From NCBI RefSeq assembly GCF_004102025.1, contig NZ_CP025228.1, forward strand, positions 1,860,001 through 1,924,000: DNA of 64,000 nt, in the 5' to 3' direction. The notes beneath the pieces were generated by a model, which had not been told where the DNA came from, did not search any database, and saw nothing but the letters and a program-made list of their open reading frames with translations. Below are positions 18,381-27,399 of this stretch, one piece after another; within the stretch, counting starts at the first letter, position 1, and every line of letters starts with the position of its first letter. Position numbers and translations under genes: made by a program. This stretch comes from Actinomyces qiguomingii (GTDB lineage Bacteria > Actinomycetota > Actinomycetes > Actinomycetales > Actinomycetaceae).

Positions 18381-18677
18381 TCACTGCTGGACGGTGCCGT
18401 CCGTGTATTGCTGCGGCTGCTGGGGCGCCTGCTGCGGGGCCGCCTGCCCGGCCTGGGTGGGCTGGGTGTAGTAGGTGCCCTGTTGCGGCTGCTGCGGGAT
18501 CTGCGCCTGGGGCTGCTGGTCTGAGGGCGACTCGTCGTCCTCACGGAGCTCCTTGACTTCCTTCTTGAACACCTTCATGGACTTGCCGATACTCCCGGCG
18601 ATTTCGGGGAGCCTGTTGGCGCCGAAGATGAGCAGCACGAGGACAAGCAGAACAACAATGTGTGTGGGCTTGATCAC
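18381..18677 (-). CDS. tatA: Twin-arginine translocase subunit TatA
   Basis: This 98-residue protein has one N-terminal membrane helix, the FG hinge (residues 18-19), the amphipathic helix with NRLPEIAGSIGKSMKVF, and a long Gln/Pro-rich tail. It forms the translocation pore with TatC. The start is GTG at 18675-18677 after AAAGGAG. The gene follows pafC by 59 bases. Confidence 0.95.
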   Translation of the reverse strand: MIKPTHIVVLLVLVLLIFGANRLPEIAGSIGKSMKVFKKEVKELREDDESPSDQQPQAQIPQQPQQGTYYTQPTQAGQAAPQQAPQQPQQYTDGTVQQ

Positions 18678-18736
18678 GACGCAACTCCTTTCGTGGGGCT
18701 CGCGATTGAGATGAGCCCGCGTGATGCGTCAAGAGT

Positions 18737-19738
18737 CTAGCGTTTCGCCGTGCTCGGTTGCGCACCCCGCATAGGCGTTCCACCGTAGGCGTATACGGCG
18801 GCATCACGCCTCAGGGCGCGCCGCGCCGCTGCACCGGCCTCCATGGCGAGTTCGGCGGGCTCCACCGTGATCAGGTGTTTGCCCGCGGACAGCACCAGGC
18901 CCACCAGCCAGGCGTGGTCGCGCCCACGCACCCGTACTCGCAAAGATCCGTCCCGCTCGGTATGCACCTGCTGGCAGGGGATCTGCTCCACCAGCCAGCG
19001 GCCGGTCGGCTTAAGTACGAGGGTGGCCTCGACCCGAGTCGTGTGACTGTTGTGCTTGCGTGAGGAGCGATGCGCCCTAGCCGGTGTGTCGAGCACCTTG
19101 GCCTCCAGGACGCGGTCGAGCCGAAATGATCGTTCCGCTCGGGCAGTCAGGCACCAGGCGCGCAGCGTCAGGTGGCTGCCGTCGCTTACCAGTTCCAGCG
19201 GATCGACATCGCGTTCCGAGCGGGTGTCTGTGGCGGAGACATACACCAGGTGTAGCCGCCGTCGCTCGGCCAAGGCGCGGCGGACGGATGGCAGGGCGCC
19301 GGTGGTGCCGGCGTCCCGGTGGGCGGAGTCCTGCGCCGGAGTAGCTGCGCCCAGGGCATGCCGGAGCGTGCGGCGGGCCTGGTCGAGTACGTCCGCGGCC
19401 TCGGGATCGTCGGTCAACAGGTCGGTCAGAACGCCCAACGACAGCATCAGTGACACTGCCTCCCGGTGCGACAGGCGCACGGGCCGGTCCAGGCCCAGGG
19501 GCTCACTCAGGCGCAGGCGGCCCTGCTCGAGCGCGTCGGTGGAGAAGTCCACCAGATCATCAGGCATGCCACCGGGCAGTCCGGTCACCCACAGGGTGTT
19601 CACGTCTTGACAAATCGTCTCCCGAGTTACGCCGAAATGGGCAGCCGCCTCCTCCAAGGTGGCGTCCTGGTGCTCACTGACCCAGGCGGGCAGGGCCAGC
19701 AACCGCACCAGCCTGTCAACGGAACTGGGACGGGCCAT
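18737..19738 (-). CDS. pafC: WYL-domain transcriptional regulator PafC
   Basis: This 333-residue protein has an N-terminal winged helix (DATLEEAAAHFGVTRETICQDVNTL) and a central WYL domain around LHLVYVSATDTRSERDVDPLELV, ending in a WCX-like region. PafB and PafC act together as activators of the mycobacterial LexA-independent DNA-damage response. The ATG at 19736-19738 overlaps the pafB stop by one base (TAATG), which supports joint synthesis. Confidence 0.88.
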   Translation of the reverse strand: MARPSSVDRLVRLLALPAWVSEHQDATLEEAAAHFGVTRETICQDVNTLWVTGLPGGMPDDLVDFSTDALEQGRLRLSEPLGLDRPVRLSHREAVSLMLSLGVLTDLLTDDPEAADVLDQARRTLRHALGAATPAQDSAHRDAGTTGALPSVRRALAERRRLHLVYVSATDTRSERDVDPLELVSDGSHLTLRAWCLTARAERSFRLDRVLEAKVLDTPARAHRSSRKHNSHTTRVEATLVLKPTGRWLVEQIPCQQVHTERDGSLRVRVRGRDHAWLVGLVLSAGKHLITVEPAELAMEAGAAARRALRRDAAVYAYGGTPMRGAQPSTAKR

Positions 19739-20721
19739 TACTCCCCCTCCAAGGCGGCCGGTGCCCAAGCGGAAACCGCCTCCAGATGTGACATGACGTC
19801 CTCTCGCAGTTCCTGCGGCGCCAGGACGACAACCGCATCGGCCAGGGCCGCCAGCGTCCCGGCGAAGGCGAAGCGGTCCACGTAGGTGACGTCAATCTCA
19901 TCCCAGCCACGCGGACATCGCGCCGAACGGGTGGCCTGGGCACGGGCGCGCAGCTGCAGCGCACGCCCCGGAGCGACGGCCAGCACCGCCTGCGCGGGGG
20001 TGGGCACCGAGTACTCGACGGCGGGAAAGGCGCCCGCGTCCGAAACCACGGACACCGCTCCGGCAACGCGAGCCAGTCGGAAGGTCCGCTGTTGTCCGGA
20101 AGCGAGGTCCAGTGCGTCCAGATACCAGGCGCCCTCGCTCAGACGCAGTTGATGCGGCTCTACGGTGCGGGTTCCGACGTTCCCGGAGCCGGCGGAGGCA
20201 TAGTTGAAGGTCACCCGGCGGCGCTCTTGCACCGCCGCCGCCAATTCCGCGGGAACTTGCACGCCGGAGACATCGCTGCCGAGGTCGATGCTCAGGTCCG
20301 GCAACCGGGCGGAGTCGGCATCGGGGGCGGCCACCGCCCGAATCTTGGTCAACGCGTGCTGGGCCTCGGGGGTCAGTGCCCCGCTGCGCCACGCGGACGC
20401 TGCCAACTCAATGGCCGCGGCCTGCGCGGCGGTCAGTCTCAGGTCGGGCAGGGCGTAGTTGGCCTCGGTGATGCGGTAGCGCGCTTGCGCGCCCACGCCG
20501 GTGGTGGTGATTTCAATGCCTAGGTCCCGCAGGACGGCCTTGTCTCGCTCGAACATGCGCTGGGAGGAGGCGCCGCCGTCGGGGTTATAGCCGGCGACTG
20601 TGCTGATGATCTGGGTATTGGTTAGGCCGGTTTCCGTATTGCGCAGCGCTAGCAGCAGGTTGACCTGCCGTTCCTCGGCCGGGACGGTGGCCGAATCGGG
20701 GAGGGGCGCGAGTTGGGGCAC
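19738..20721 (-). CDS. pafB: WYL-domain transcriptional regulator PafB
   Basis: This 327-residue WYL protein pairs with PafC. The N-terminal helix-turn-helix region (RQVNLLLALRNTETGLT...MFERDKAVLRDLGIEI) is followed by a WYL domain (RRVTFNYASAGSGNVGTRTVEPHQLRLSEGAWYL). In mycobacteria the pair lies beside pafA and the Pup-proteasome genes but acts in the DNA-damage response. Here the upstream neighbour is instead a divergent DUF3866 gene, 67 bases away. Confidence 0.88.
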   Translation of the reverse strand: MPQLAPLPDSATVPAEERQVNLLLALRNTETGLTNTQIISTVAGYNPDGGASSQRMFERDKAVLRDLGIEITTTGVGAQARYRITEANYALPDLRLTAAQAAAIELAASAWRSGALTPEAQHALTKIRAVAAPDADSARLPDLSIDLGSDVSGVQVPAELAAAVQERRRVTFNYASAGSGNVGTRTVEPHQLRLSEGAWYLDALDLASGQQRTFRLARVAGAVSVVSDAGAFPAVEYSVPTPAQAVLAVAPGRALQLRARAQATRSARCPRGWDEIDVTYVDRFAFAGTLAALADAVVVLAPQELREDVMSHLEAVSAWAPAALEGE

Positions 20722-20788
20722 GGCAGCAGCCTAGGCGCTGGCACCGGTTATCGTCGGGCGTTACACGCCGGTGGCTTAGGGTGGATCC

Positions 20789-21988
20789 ATGATGTGGCGT
20801 GACGCTAACGTGCTCGAGCTACGGCGGATCTGGGGACGTCCCGGAAGACGCTGCGCAGAAGTGACGGTGCGCATCGTTTCCGCTCCACCGGGTGCCGTCG
20901 TGCTCGGCGACGGCGAGCCGTGCCGGGCCATCGCCTACGAGACCGTCACGGGCCTGCCCGAAACCGGTGAATGGGTGCGGTTGGAGGTATCCGCCCTGGC
21001 TCGCGCACTGGGCACCGGAGGGCATGCCATGATCACCGCGCGACCGGGCGTACTGCCTGCGGATACGCCCGCGCGCGGGCACCTGGTCAAGGCCCGCTAC
21101 ATGCCCGACCAGGTCATGGTTGCCGGTGTCGATGAGCAGGACACCACCGACCATGCGCTCCTGAGCGCACCAATTGACACCATCACGCTCACCGATACGC
21201 CGGTGGTGATCGCCGATCTGCACTCCGCGCTGCCCGCGGTCCTGGCCGGCCTGCGCGCCCCGGACCCCGATCAGCTGACCTGCCGGCCAGGGGTGCCCAG
21301 CTGGCGCGAATTACGGGTCGTCTATGTGATGACCGACGGCGGCGCCCTGCCCCTGCCCTACTCCCGTACGGTAGCGGCCTTGCAGGAGGCCGGGGTGCTG
21401 GCTGGAACGGTCAGCGTTGGGCAGGCCTGGGGCGGAGACCTGGAGGCGGTGAGTATCCACAACGGGCTGCTGGCCGCTCGCCATGTTCTGGACGCCGATG
21501 TGATCGTGGTGGCGCAGGGTCCCGGAAATCTCGGCACCGACACGCCCTGGGGATTCTCCGGGGTGGCCTGCGGCGACGTCGTCAATGCGGTTGCCGCGCT
21601 GGACGGCCGTCCCGTCGCCTGCCTGCGCATCTCCGAGGCGGATGCCCGCGCACGCCATCGGGGTGTGTCCCACCACTCGCTGACGGCATACGGGCGCGTC
21701 GCCCTGGCCGCCGCCGACATCGTGGTGCCATTGCTGCCCGGAGCCTTGGGGGAACAGGTGGCTGAGCAGGCCGATGCCCTGTGCTCGGCGCGCACACGGG
21801 CGGCCACCCACCGGCGGGTTGAGGTGCCGGTTACTGGCCTATATGCGGCACTGCAGGCCGTGGAGCGTTACACCGGAGTGCGCTTGAGCACCATGGGTCG
21901 TGGACTGGAACAGGATACGGCCGCCTTCCTCGCAGCGGCCGCCGCCGGGCGCCACGCCGCCCGCCTGGCCCGTTCCCGGCAGGAGTAG
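20789..21988 (+). CDS. DUF3866 family protein
   Basis: This 399-residue soluble protein matches the uncharacterised DUF3866 family of actinobacteria and firmicutes. Seen are Gly-rich segments ([19 protein letters not shown]), a run around [22 protein letters not shown], and [19 protein letters not shown] with conserved His residues. No signal peptide or membrane helix was found. The function is unknown. An AGGGTGG site precedes the ATG. The gene is divergent from pafBC and followed by hisE. Confidence 0.85.
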   Translation: MMWRDANVLELRRIWGRPGRRCAEVTVRIVSAPPGAVVLGDGEPCRAIAYETVTGLPETGEWVRLEVSALARALGTGGHAMITARPGVLPADTPARGHLVKARYMPDQVMVAGVDEQDTTDHALLSAPIDTITLTDTPVVIADLHSALPAVLAGLRAPDPDQLTCRPGVPSWRELRVVYVMTDGGALPLPYSRTVAALQEAGVLAGTVSVGQAWGGDLEAVSIHNGLLAARHVLDADVIVVAQGPGNLGTDTPWGFSGVACGDVVNAVAALDGRPVACLRISEADARARHRGVSHHSLTAYGRVALAAADIVVPLLPGALGEQVAEQADALCSARTRAATHRRVEVPVTGLYAALQAVERYTGVRLSTMGRGLEQDTAAFLAAAAAGRHAARLARSRQE

Positions 21989-22028
21989 TGAGGACGGCGC
22001 TCCGGCGCGGCTGCACTACGCTGGCCCC

Positions 22029-22292
22029 ATGAAGACTTTCGAGGACCTTTTCGCCGAGCTGCAGGACAAGGCCGTCACCCGCCCCGCCGGGTCCGGCACG
22101 GTCCAGGAGCTTGACCGAGGCGTGCACTTCATCGGCAAGAAGCTCGTCGAGGAGGCAGCCGAGGCGTGGATGGCCTGCGAGCATGAGTCCGACGAAGCCG
22201 CCTGCGAGGAGCTCAGCCAGCTGATGTACCACACCCAGGTGATGATGCTGGCCAAGGGCTACACGCTCGAGGACATTTACCGCTACCTGTGA
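22029..22292 (+). CDS. hisE: Phosphoribosyl-ATP pyrophosphatase
   Basis: This 87-residue protein has the MazG-like HisE fold, with the conserved acidic motif [13 protein letters not shown]...[16 protein letters not shown]. It performs the second step of histidine synthesis, hydrolysing phosphoribosyl-ATP to phosphoribosyl-AMP. I chose ATG at 22029, where the HisE homology begins. No Shine-Dalgarno is visible, and a possible -10 (TACGCT) lies 7 bases upstream, so a leaderless message is possible. hisG follows at 22373. Confidence 0.95.
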   Translation: MKTFEDLFAELQDKAVTRPAGSGTVQELDRGVHFIGKKLVEEAAEAWMACEHESDEAACEELSQLMYHTQVMMLAKGYTLEDIYRYL

Positions 22293-22372
22293 GGTTAGGG
22301 GACGCCGGGCCCCGCATGATCCATCACCCACTGACCACGCTTTCAAGCTCCACTACACACTCGAGGAACACC

Positions 22373-23218
22373 GTGCTGCGCATCGCCGTGCCCAACAAGG
22401 GCTCCCTGTCCGAGCCCGCCACCACCATGCTTGCCGAGGCGGGCTACCGTACCCGCCGCTCCGGGCGGGAGCTCGTCCTGGTTGACGATGCCAACCAGGT
22501 CGAGCTGTTCTTCCTGCGCCCACGCGACATCGCCGTCTACGTCGGCCAGGGAACTGTGCACGCCGGCGTGACCGGCCGCGACCTGCTGCTGGACTCGGGC
22601 GTGGAGGCGCTTGAGCACCTGCCGCTCGGCTTCGCCCGTTCCACTTTCCGTTTTGCTGCGCCAGCCGGCACCATGAGCACCTTGGCCGATGTCGAGGGCA
22701 AGCGTGTGGCCACTTCCTACGACGTGCTGGTGCGCAACTTCCTGGCGGAGCAGGGGATCAACGCCCAGACCGTGCACCTGGACGGCGCCGTGGAGTCCTC
22801 CGTGCAGCTGGGGGTGGCGGACCTGATCGCTGACGTCGTCGAGACCGGCTCCACGCTGCGTGCCGCCGGCTTGGAGACCTTCGGGGAGCCGATCCTGGCC
22901 AGCGAGGCGGTGCTGATCACCACCGAGCAGTACCGCGACGAGCCCGGCCTGGCCACCCTCGTGCGCCGTCTGGAAGGTGTGCTGCGGGCCCGCTCCTACG
23001 TTCTGGTGGACTATGACATCCCCATGAACCGGCTGCACCTGGCCAGCGAGATCACTCCCGGCATCGAATCTCCCACCGTATCTCCGCTGCAAAACCCCGA
23101 CTGGGTGGCGGTGCGGGCGATGGTCCCCCGCAAGGACGCCAACCGCGTCATGGACGAGCTATACGCCATCGGGGCGCGCGCCATTCTGGTGTCCTCCCTG
23201 GTGGCCTGCAGGCTGTAG
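22373..23218 (+). CDS. hisG: ATP phosphoribosyltransferase, long form
   Basis: This 281-residue enzyme starts histidine synthesis by joining ATP and PRPP. It starts [14 protein letters not shown], the phosphoribosyl-binding loop is around [17 protein letters not shown], and the C-terminal HisG_C regulatory domain typical of histidine-inhibited long forms ends the protein. I chose GTG at 22373 because GAGGAACACC precedes it; a longer in-frame ATG upstream lies in non-coding sequence between hisE and hisG. Confidence 0.96.
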   Translation: MLRIAVPNKGSLSEPATTMLAEAGYRTRRSGRELVLVDDANQVELFFLRPRDIAVYVGQGTVHAGVTGRDLLLDSGVEALEHLPLGFARSTFRFAAPAGTMSTLADVEGKRVATSYDVLVRNFLAEQGINAQTVHLDGAVESSVQLGVADLIADVVETGSTLRAAGLETFGEPILASEAVLITTEQYRDEPGLATLVRRLEGVLRARSYVLVDYDIPMNRLHLASEITPGIESPTVSPLQNPDWVAVRAMVPRKDANRVMDELYAIGARAILVSSLVACRL

Positions 23219-23574
23219 GGGTAGTACCTGTCAAACCCGGGTTTTGTGGACGGTGTTTTAGCTGCCGCCGGTGGCGTACGCCCCGCCAGTGCCGCGGGTC
23301 GGGAACCGGAGCGAACACGCTGAAAACCCCCAGTCACCAACTTTGCCGCCCCGGAAGCTGATGACGGTCGAACTTCGTGCCATCATTCACGGCTGATGGT
23401 CCGTTCTTCAAGGTTTATTGGTGGGTAAATTAATACTCGCAGGAGCGGGCCGTCCTACCGCTCACCCATCACACGTTCACGCCGCTTTGACTGCACAAGG
23501 AGAAGATGGGGCAGTGAGTTTCCGCAAGAAAGTGATGGAGGTTTCGGCACGTTGCCTGCGCCGGTAGCGACGGC
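23219..23574. other. Intergenic region between hisG and ribY
   Basis: This 356-base gap lies between the 3' ends of two convergent genes. It contains an A/T-rich stretch near 23410-23440 and a ribosome-binding site AAGGAG (23497-23502) leading only to very short frames. No full gene was seen. Confidence 0.55.
23514..23567 (+). pseudogene. Possible 5' remnant of a lost gene
   Basis: An AAGGAG site at 23497-23502 is followed by ATGGGGCAGTGA and then by a GTG-started frame of 17 codons (MSFRKKVMEVSARCLRR) that stops at 23565-23567. The signals look like a real gene start, but nothing follows. It may be a decayed gene or a short leader peptide. It is not recognised. Confidence 0.25.
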
Positions 23575-24600
23575 TCAAGCGGTGAGCAGCGGCTCGCAGA
23601 CGTCGTCGGAGGTCACGGTGGTCTCACCGAGCAGGCCGCGGCCGGCTAGGAAGTCGATGGTCTCCCCCACCTGCTCCGGCACCAGCGCGCCCACCACCGT
23701 GTCCTTACTGGGCCGCACCAGCTCACCCGTGGCCACGGCCACCTCGCGGGCGTTCTCGGCCTGTGTGGAGTCCACCAGGTCTGGGACGTACTCCCTGGTG
23801 CCGTCGACTGCCGCGTCGGGGTCATCCACGAACCTGGTCATACCGACGGCGGAGGCCGCCACAGCCGCTTCCAACTCGGAGCGACGGTCGGCCAGCACCT
23901 GCGCCGTGGTGATCAGGGAGGCTCCCAGCAGCGGCACGTCTTCGCCGATGGACAAGACGCGCACAGGCGTGCCGTGCTGGGCGATCTGGACGGCGTCATT
24001 ATTGGAAAAGCCGGCGATGGCGTCGACCTTGCCGCTGGACAGGGCGGCCTGCTGGGTGTAGCCGATCTCCTGCACGTCGACGTCATCCTCGGTCAGCCCG
24101 GCCGAGGACAGCGCCACCAGCACCGAGTACCAGGTCTCGCCAGTCTTGCCGGGGGTACCGATCCTCTTTCCGGCCAGATCCTTCAGTTCGGTGATATCGG
24201 AGTCCTCCGGCACGATGATGCAGCCCGGGTAGCGCTGGTAGTAGCCGCCTATGATCACCAGCTCATTGCCGTTGGAGGCAGCCACGATCGCCTCATCGCC
24301 GCCCGCCACCACCAGGTGCTCAGTGCCGGCCAGCAGCGCGTCGAACTGCCCCTCCTGCTCCCCGTGGTGGCGCAGGGACACGCCCGCCGCGTACTCGCCG
24401 TCGGCCAGGGCCAGGTAGAAGGGGGCGAACTGCACGTTCGGGGTGTAGGTCATGCCGATGACCAGACCGGAGGTGGCTGCGGTGGCCGTGGCGGTCCGGG
24501 CACCGGTGCCCGAGGCGCAGGCGGCCAGCAGCCCGGCGGCGCCTGCTCCCATGGCGGTCAGCAGCGTGCGGCGGGTCAAGCGGGGGGTGAGAGCGTACAT
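23575..24600 (-). CDS. ribY: Riboflavin ABC transporter substrate-binding lipoprotein (RibY-like, NMT1/THI5 family)
   Basis: This 341-residue NMT1/THI5-like binding protein has a twin-arginine N-terminus (TRRTLL), a lipobox LAAC and a mature core starting LVIGMTYTPNVQFAPFYLALADG. Family members bind thiamine precursors or riboflavin. The FMN riboswitch in front of the co-transcribed permease points to riboflavin. I chose the ATG at 24600 after GAAAGGA; a GTG at 24615 is the alternative. No ATPase gene is adjacent. Confidence 0.87.
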   Translation of the reverse strand: MYALTPRLTRRTLLTAMGAGAAGLLAACASGTGARTATATAATSGLVIGMTYTPNVQFAPFYLALADGEYAAGVSLRHHGEQEGQFDALLAGTEHLVVAGGDEAIVAASNGNELVIIGGYYQRYPGCIIVPEDSDITELKDLAGKRIGTPGKTGETWYSVLVALSSAGLTEDDVDVQEIGYTQQAALSSGKVDAIAGFSNNDAVQIAQHGTPVRVLSIGEDVPLLGASLITTAQVLADRRSELEAAVAASAVGMTRFVDDPDAAVDGTREYVPDLVDSTQAENAREVAVATGELVRPSKDTVVGALVPEQVGETIDFLAGRGLLGETTVTSDDVCEPLLTA

Positions 24601-24698
24601 GGTGGTTCCTTTCACTGCCGTGAGCCGGTTAGCGGCAGCAGACGGGATAGGGTGAGATTTGGTTGGAAGGGACGTTCGTGCAGGGGCGGGGCGTGGCC

Positions 24699-25553
24699 TC
24701 AGGTGGCGCGGCGCCCCCGCATGGAGGCGACGACGCGGCTACGCCGTTCCAGCTCGTGCAGTACCCAGTGGATGGTGGTGGCGATGACACACAGCACCAC
24801 GATGGTGGAGAACAGCCCGGTGGTGTCCACGGTTTGCCGCTGGGAGGCGAGCACCATGCCCAGGCCCTCCCCGCCCATGGTCATCTCGCCGATCACAGCG
24901 CCGGTCACGGACAGGGTGAAGCCGGTGCGCAGCCCGGACAGGATCGCAGGCAACGTCATTGGCAGCTCCATGTAGACCAACATGCTCAGCCCGTCGGCGC
25001 CGTCGAGTCGGGCGGCATCAATGACGTCGGTGTCCAGGCCGCGCAGGCCCAGCAGGACGGTGACCGTGATCGGGAAGAACACCATGAGCACGCACAGCAC
25101 CACCGTCGGCACGGTGCCATAGCCGATCCACACCACCAGCAGTGGTGCGATCGCGATCGCCGGGATGGCCTGCGAGGCGGCCACGTACGGCAGGACAGCG
25201 CGGGAGAAGCGACGGGAGTGGTACAGCGTCCACGCCAGCGGCAGGGACAGGACGGCGGCTGCCAGGCAACCGAGCAGCGCCTCGCGCAGTGTCACCCAGG
25301 TGTATCCGGCGAGGCCGCCCTGGGTGAAGGCGAGCACCAGGCGGCGGGCGACTGCCGAGGGAGAGGGCAGGAAAACCGGTGCGATCAGACCGGCCCGAGT
25401 CACTGCCCACCAGGCCAGCAGGAGGAACGCCCCCAGCACGACGGACGGGTTGAACACCGTCCGCAGCAGCCGGGCAACCGTGGGCCGCGGTATGCGGGCG
25501 CCCTCGTGACGGGCGGCTCCGATCCCGGTTCTCCCGATGATGGCGCTGGTCAT
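24699..25553 (-). CDS. ribX: Riboflavin ABC transporter permease (RibX-like)
   Basis: This BPD-type permease of about 284 residues has six membrane helices and the docking loop MLVYMELPMTLPAILSGL. It should form the channel for RibY. The start ATG at 25551-25553 (MTSAIIGRTG) follows GGAGAGGA, which can be trapped in a hairpin. An FMN riboswitch precedes it by 161 bases. The partner ATPase must be encoded elsewhere. Confidence 0.88.
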   Translation of the reverse strand: MTSAIIGRTGIGAARHEGARIPRPTVARLLRTVFNPSVVLGAFLLLAWWAVTRAGLIAPVFLPSPSAVARRLVLAFTQGGLAGYTWVTLREALLGCLAAAVLSLPLAWTLYHSRRFSRAVLPYVAASQAIPAIAIAPLLVVWIGYGTVPTVVLCVLMVFFPITVTVLLGLRGLDTDVIDAARLDGADGLSMLVYMELPMTLPAILSGLRTGFTLSVTGAVIGEMTMGGEGLGMVLASQRQTVDTTGLFSTIVVLCVIATTIHWVLHELERRSRVVASMRGRRAT

Positions 25554-25565
25554 GCGCGGCGTCCT

Positions 25566-25583
25566 CTCCGGCTCCTCCCGGAG
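25566..25583 (-). promoter_or_regulatory. Hairpin that can hide the ribX ribosome-binding site
   Basis: On the minus strand CTCCGG, GAGGAG (loop) and CCGGAG form a perfect 6-bp stem whose 3' arm contains part of the GGAGAGGA site for ribX. This looks like the output stage of the upstream FMN riboswitch and suggests translational control. Confidence 0.5.
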
Positions 25584-25714
25584 CACCCGCCCCGGGGGCA
25601 CTCCGGGGTGACGGGCGGTACTCGCGTAACGCCACACGGCGCGAGGCCACTGCCTACAATCGGGATCCGCCCCCATGGGAGCGCACCACGATCCGCGGAC
25701 GCCAGACACGCGCC

Positions 25715-25855
25715 ACGTGCCTCCTCCCATCCGGACTTTCACCGTCGGTACCGGATTTCCACCGGCTCAGCCGACTGCGCCCACCCTGCGGGTGGATGCA
25801 ACCGGGTCGCGGACTATCACCGCCGGCTCGGACTTTCACCGACCCCGGAGCACGT
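25715..25855 (-). promoter_or_regulatory. FMN riboswitch (RFN element)
   Basis: About 141 bases on the minus strand match the RFN consensus. From 5' to 3' the landmarks are GGGGTCGGTGAAAGTCC, GCCGGCGGTGATAGTCCGCGAC, CCGGTGGAAATCCGGTACCGACGGTGAAAGTCC and GGATGGGAGGAGG. Terminal arms ACGTGC (5') and GCACGT (3') can pair as P1. It senses FMN and lies in the leader of ribX, so the importer should be shut off when flavin is plentiful. Confidence 0.96.
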
Positions 25856-26271
25856 TTCATGCATCGCCGACACTAGCGGCTGGTGGCAGCAGTGGCAACC
25901 CTGTTCGCCTGAAACGCTCGGGAGTGTCATCCGTCTCGGCTCCGGCGCATGCCGGCGGTGACACGGCCCATGAGGGCCAGCACATCGGGAACACGTCAGG
26001 CACGCCGACCGCGGGCCACCTGATAGCCGGCCACGATTCCCGCCTGCTCCAGGCGTGCCGGCGATGTCTGGCGCGGTGGAGCCCAACAGCTCGCGGTGCA
26101 TGACCATCAGGGTGTGGGTGTCGAGACCGTCGGACCGGGAAAGGACCGAGTCTGCCAGGTGACGGCGGGCCAAGAGTCTTTAGGCGTATCTGTCACCCCT
26201 CCGAACTCCCCAACACTTACAGCCATACGTGTAAACAACCACGGTCCCGTGGGCGCATGATGCACGGTCGC
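25856..26271. other. Region upstream of the FMN riboswitch
   Basis: This 416-base gap lies between the end of the radical SAM gene and the riboswitch. It should contain the ribXY promoter on the minus strand. A 118-codon minus-strand frame covers part of it but overlaps the riboswitch and has no recognisable motif, so I do not call it a gene. Confidence 0.5.
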
Positions 26272-27399
26272 CTACCGGCCCGCCGGGGCAACGCGCCACG
26301 GGTAGGCGGCCGCGGAGTCGCCCGGGTCATCGGCATCGAACCTGCCGGGTAGCCGCCGCCCGCAGTGGCGGCAGCAGCCCCTCTCATCCAGCTCGTAGGC
26401 GTCCACCGTATAGCCGCGACGGACAATGACCGCGGCGCCACAACCGGGGCAGAAGGTCGTCGCCCCCTCCGCGTCGCGCACATTGCCCAGATACACGAAG
26501 CGCAGGCCCGCATCCAGCGCCGCGCGGCGGGCCCGCCGCAGCGTAGCCGCCGGCGTCCGCGGCCGGTCCAGCATGCGGTGGGCGGGGTGGAAGGCCGTCA
26601 GATGCAGCGGCGTGTGCGCGCCCAGCGCGCCGGCCACCCAGGCGGCAAGCCGACCGACCTCCTCGGGCGAGTCGTTCAGGCCCGGGATCAACAGCGTGGT
26701 CAACTCCAGCCACGTTGAGGTGTGTTCGCGCACGCGCACCAGCGTGTCCTGCACATCCCGCAGCCGCGCCCCGGTGATCTTCCGGTAGAAGCCCTCGGTG
26801 AAGCCCTTGAGGTCAATATTGGCGGCGTCGACGGAGCCGAAGAGTTCCAGCGCCGGCCCGCCGCAGACCCACCCGGCGCTGACCGCGTAGGCCTCCAGCC
26901 CGCGCTCGTGGCAGGCGTGAGCGGTGTCGATGGCGTACTCGGCGAAGACCACCGGGTCGTTGTAGGTGAAGGCGACGGCGCGGGCGCCCAACCGGGCGGC
27001 CTGATCGGCGATGTTGCCGGGCGGGGCGTCCACGCTGAGCACCTGGGTGGATCGGGCGGTCGAGACCACCCAGTTCTGGCAGAACTTGCACGACAGGTTG
27101 CAGCCCGCGGTGCCGAAGGACAGCACGGAATTGCCGGGGTGGACGTGATGCAGCGGCTTCTTCTCCACCGGGTCCAGGCATAGGCCGGTGGAGCGGCCGT
27201 AGGCGGTCAGCACGATCCGCTTCCCACTGCGGCGACGCACGAAGCAGAAGCCGCGCTGCCCCTCCCGCAGGCGACAGTGTCGCGGACACAGGTCGCATTG
27301 CAAACGGCCGTCCGGCAGCGCTTTCCACCATCGGGCCGTGTAACCGGCGGCGTCGCCCGCAGCGGGCGGGGACGGCGGCGGGGTGGTAAGGGTGCTCAT
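26272..27399 (-). CDS. amrS: AmmeMemoRadiSam system radical SAM enzyme
   Basis: This 375-residue radical SAM protein has its iron-sulfur cysteines in CNLSCKFC (C100, C104, C107). Extra cysteine pairs lie at the N-terminus (CDLCPRHC) and in a C-terminal ribbon (FCPGCG...CCRHCG). It matches AmrS, the radical SAM member of the AmmeMemoRadiSam module. Its substrate is unknown. The start ATG overlaps the stop of the MEMO-AMMECR1 gene as ATGA, so the two proteins are made together. Confidence 0.93.
   Translation of the reverse strand: MSTLTTPPPSPPAAGDAAGYTARWWKALPDGRLQCDLCPRHCRLREGQRGFCFVRRRSGKRIVLTAYGRSTGLCLDPVEKKPLHHVHPGNSVLSFGTAGCNLSCKFCQNWVVSTARSTQVLSVDAPPGNIADQAARLGARAVAFTYNDPVVFAEYAIDTAHACHERGLEAYAVSAGWVCGGPALELFGSVDAANIDLKGFTEGFYRKITGARLRDVQDTLVRVREHTSTWLELTTLLIPGLNDSPEEVGRLAAWVAGALGAHTPLHLTAFHPAHRMLDRPRTPAATLRRARRAALDAGLRFVYLGNVRDAEGATTFCPGCGAAVIVRRGYTVDAYELDERGCCRHCGRRLPGRFDADDPGDSAAAYPWRVAPAGR

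Noticed and set aside
25817..26173. 118-codon minus-strand frame near the FMN riboswitch
   Set aside because: It overlaps the conserved riboswitch sequence and has no recognisable domain; the RNA explains the conservation.
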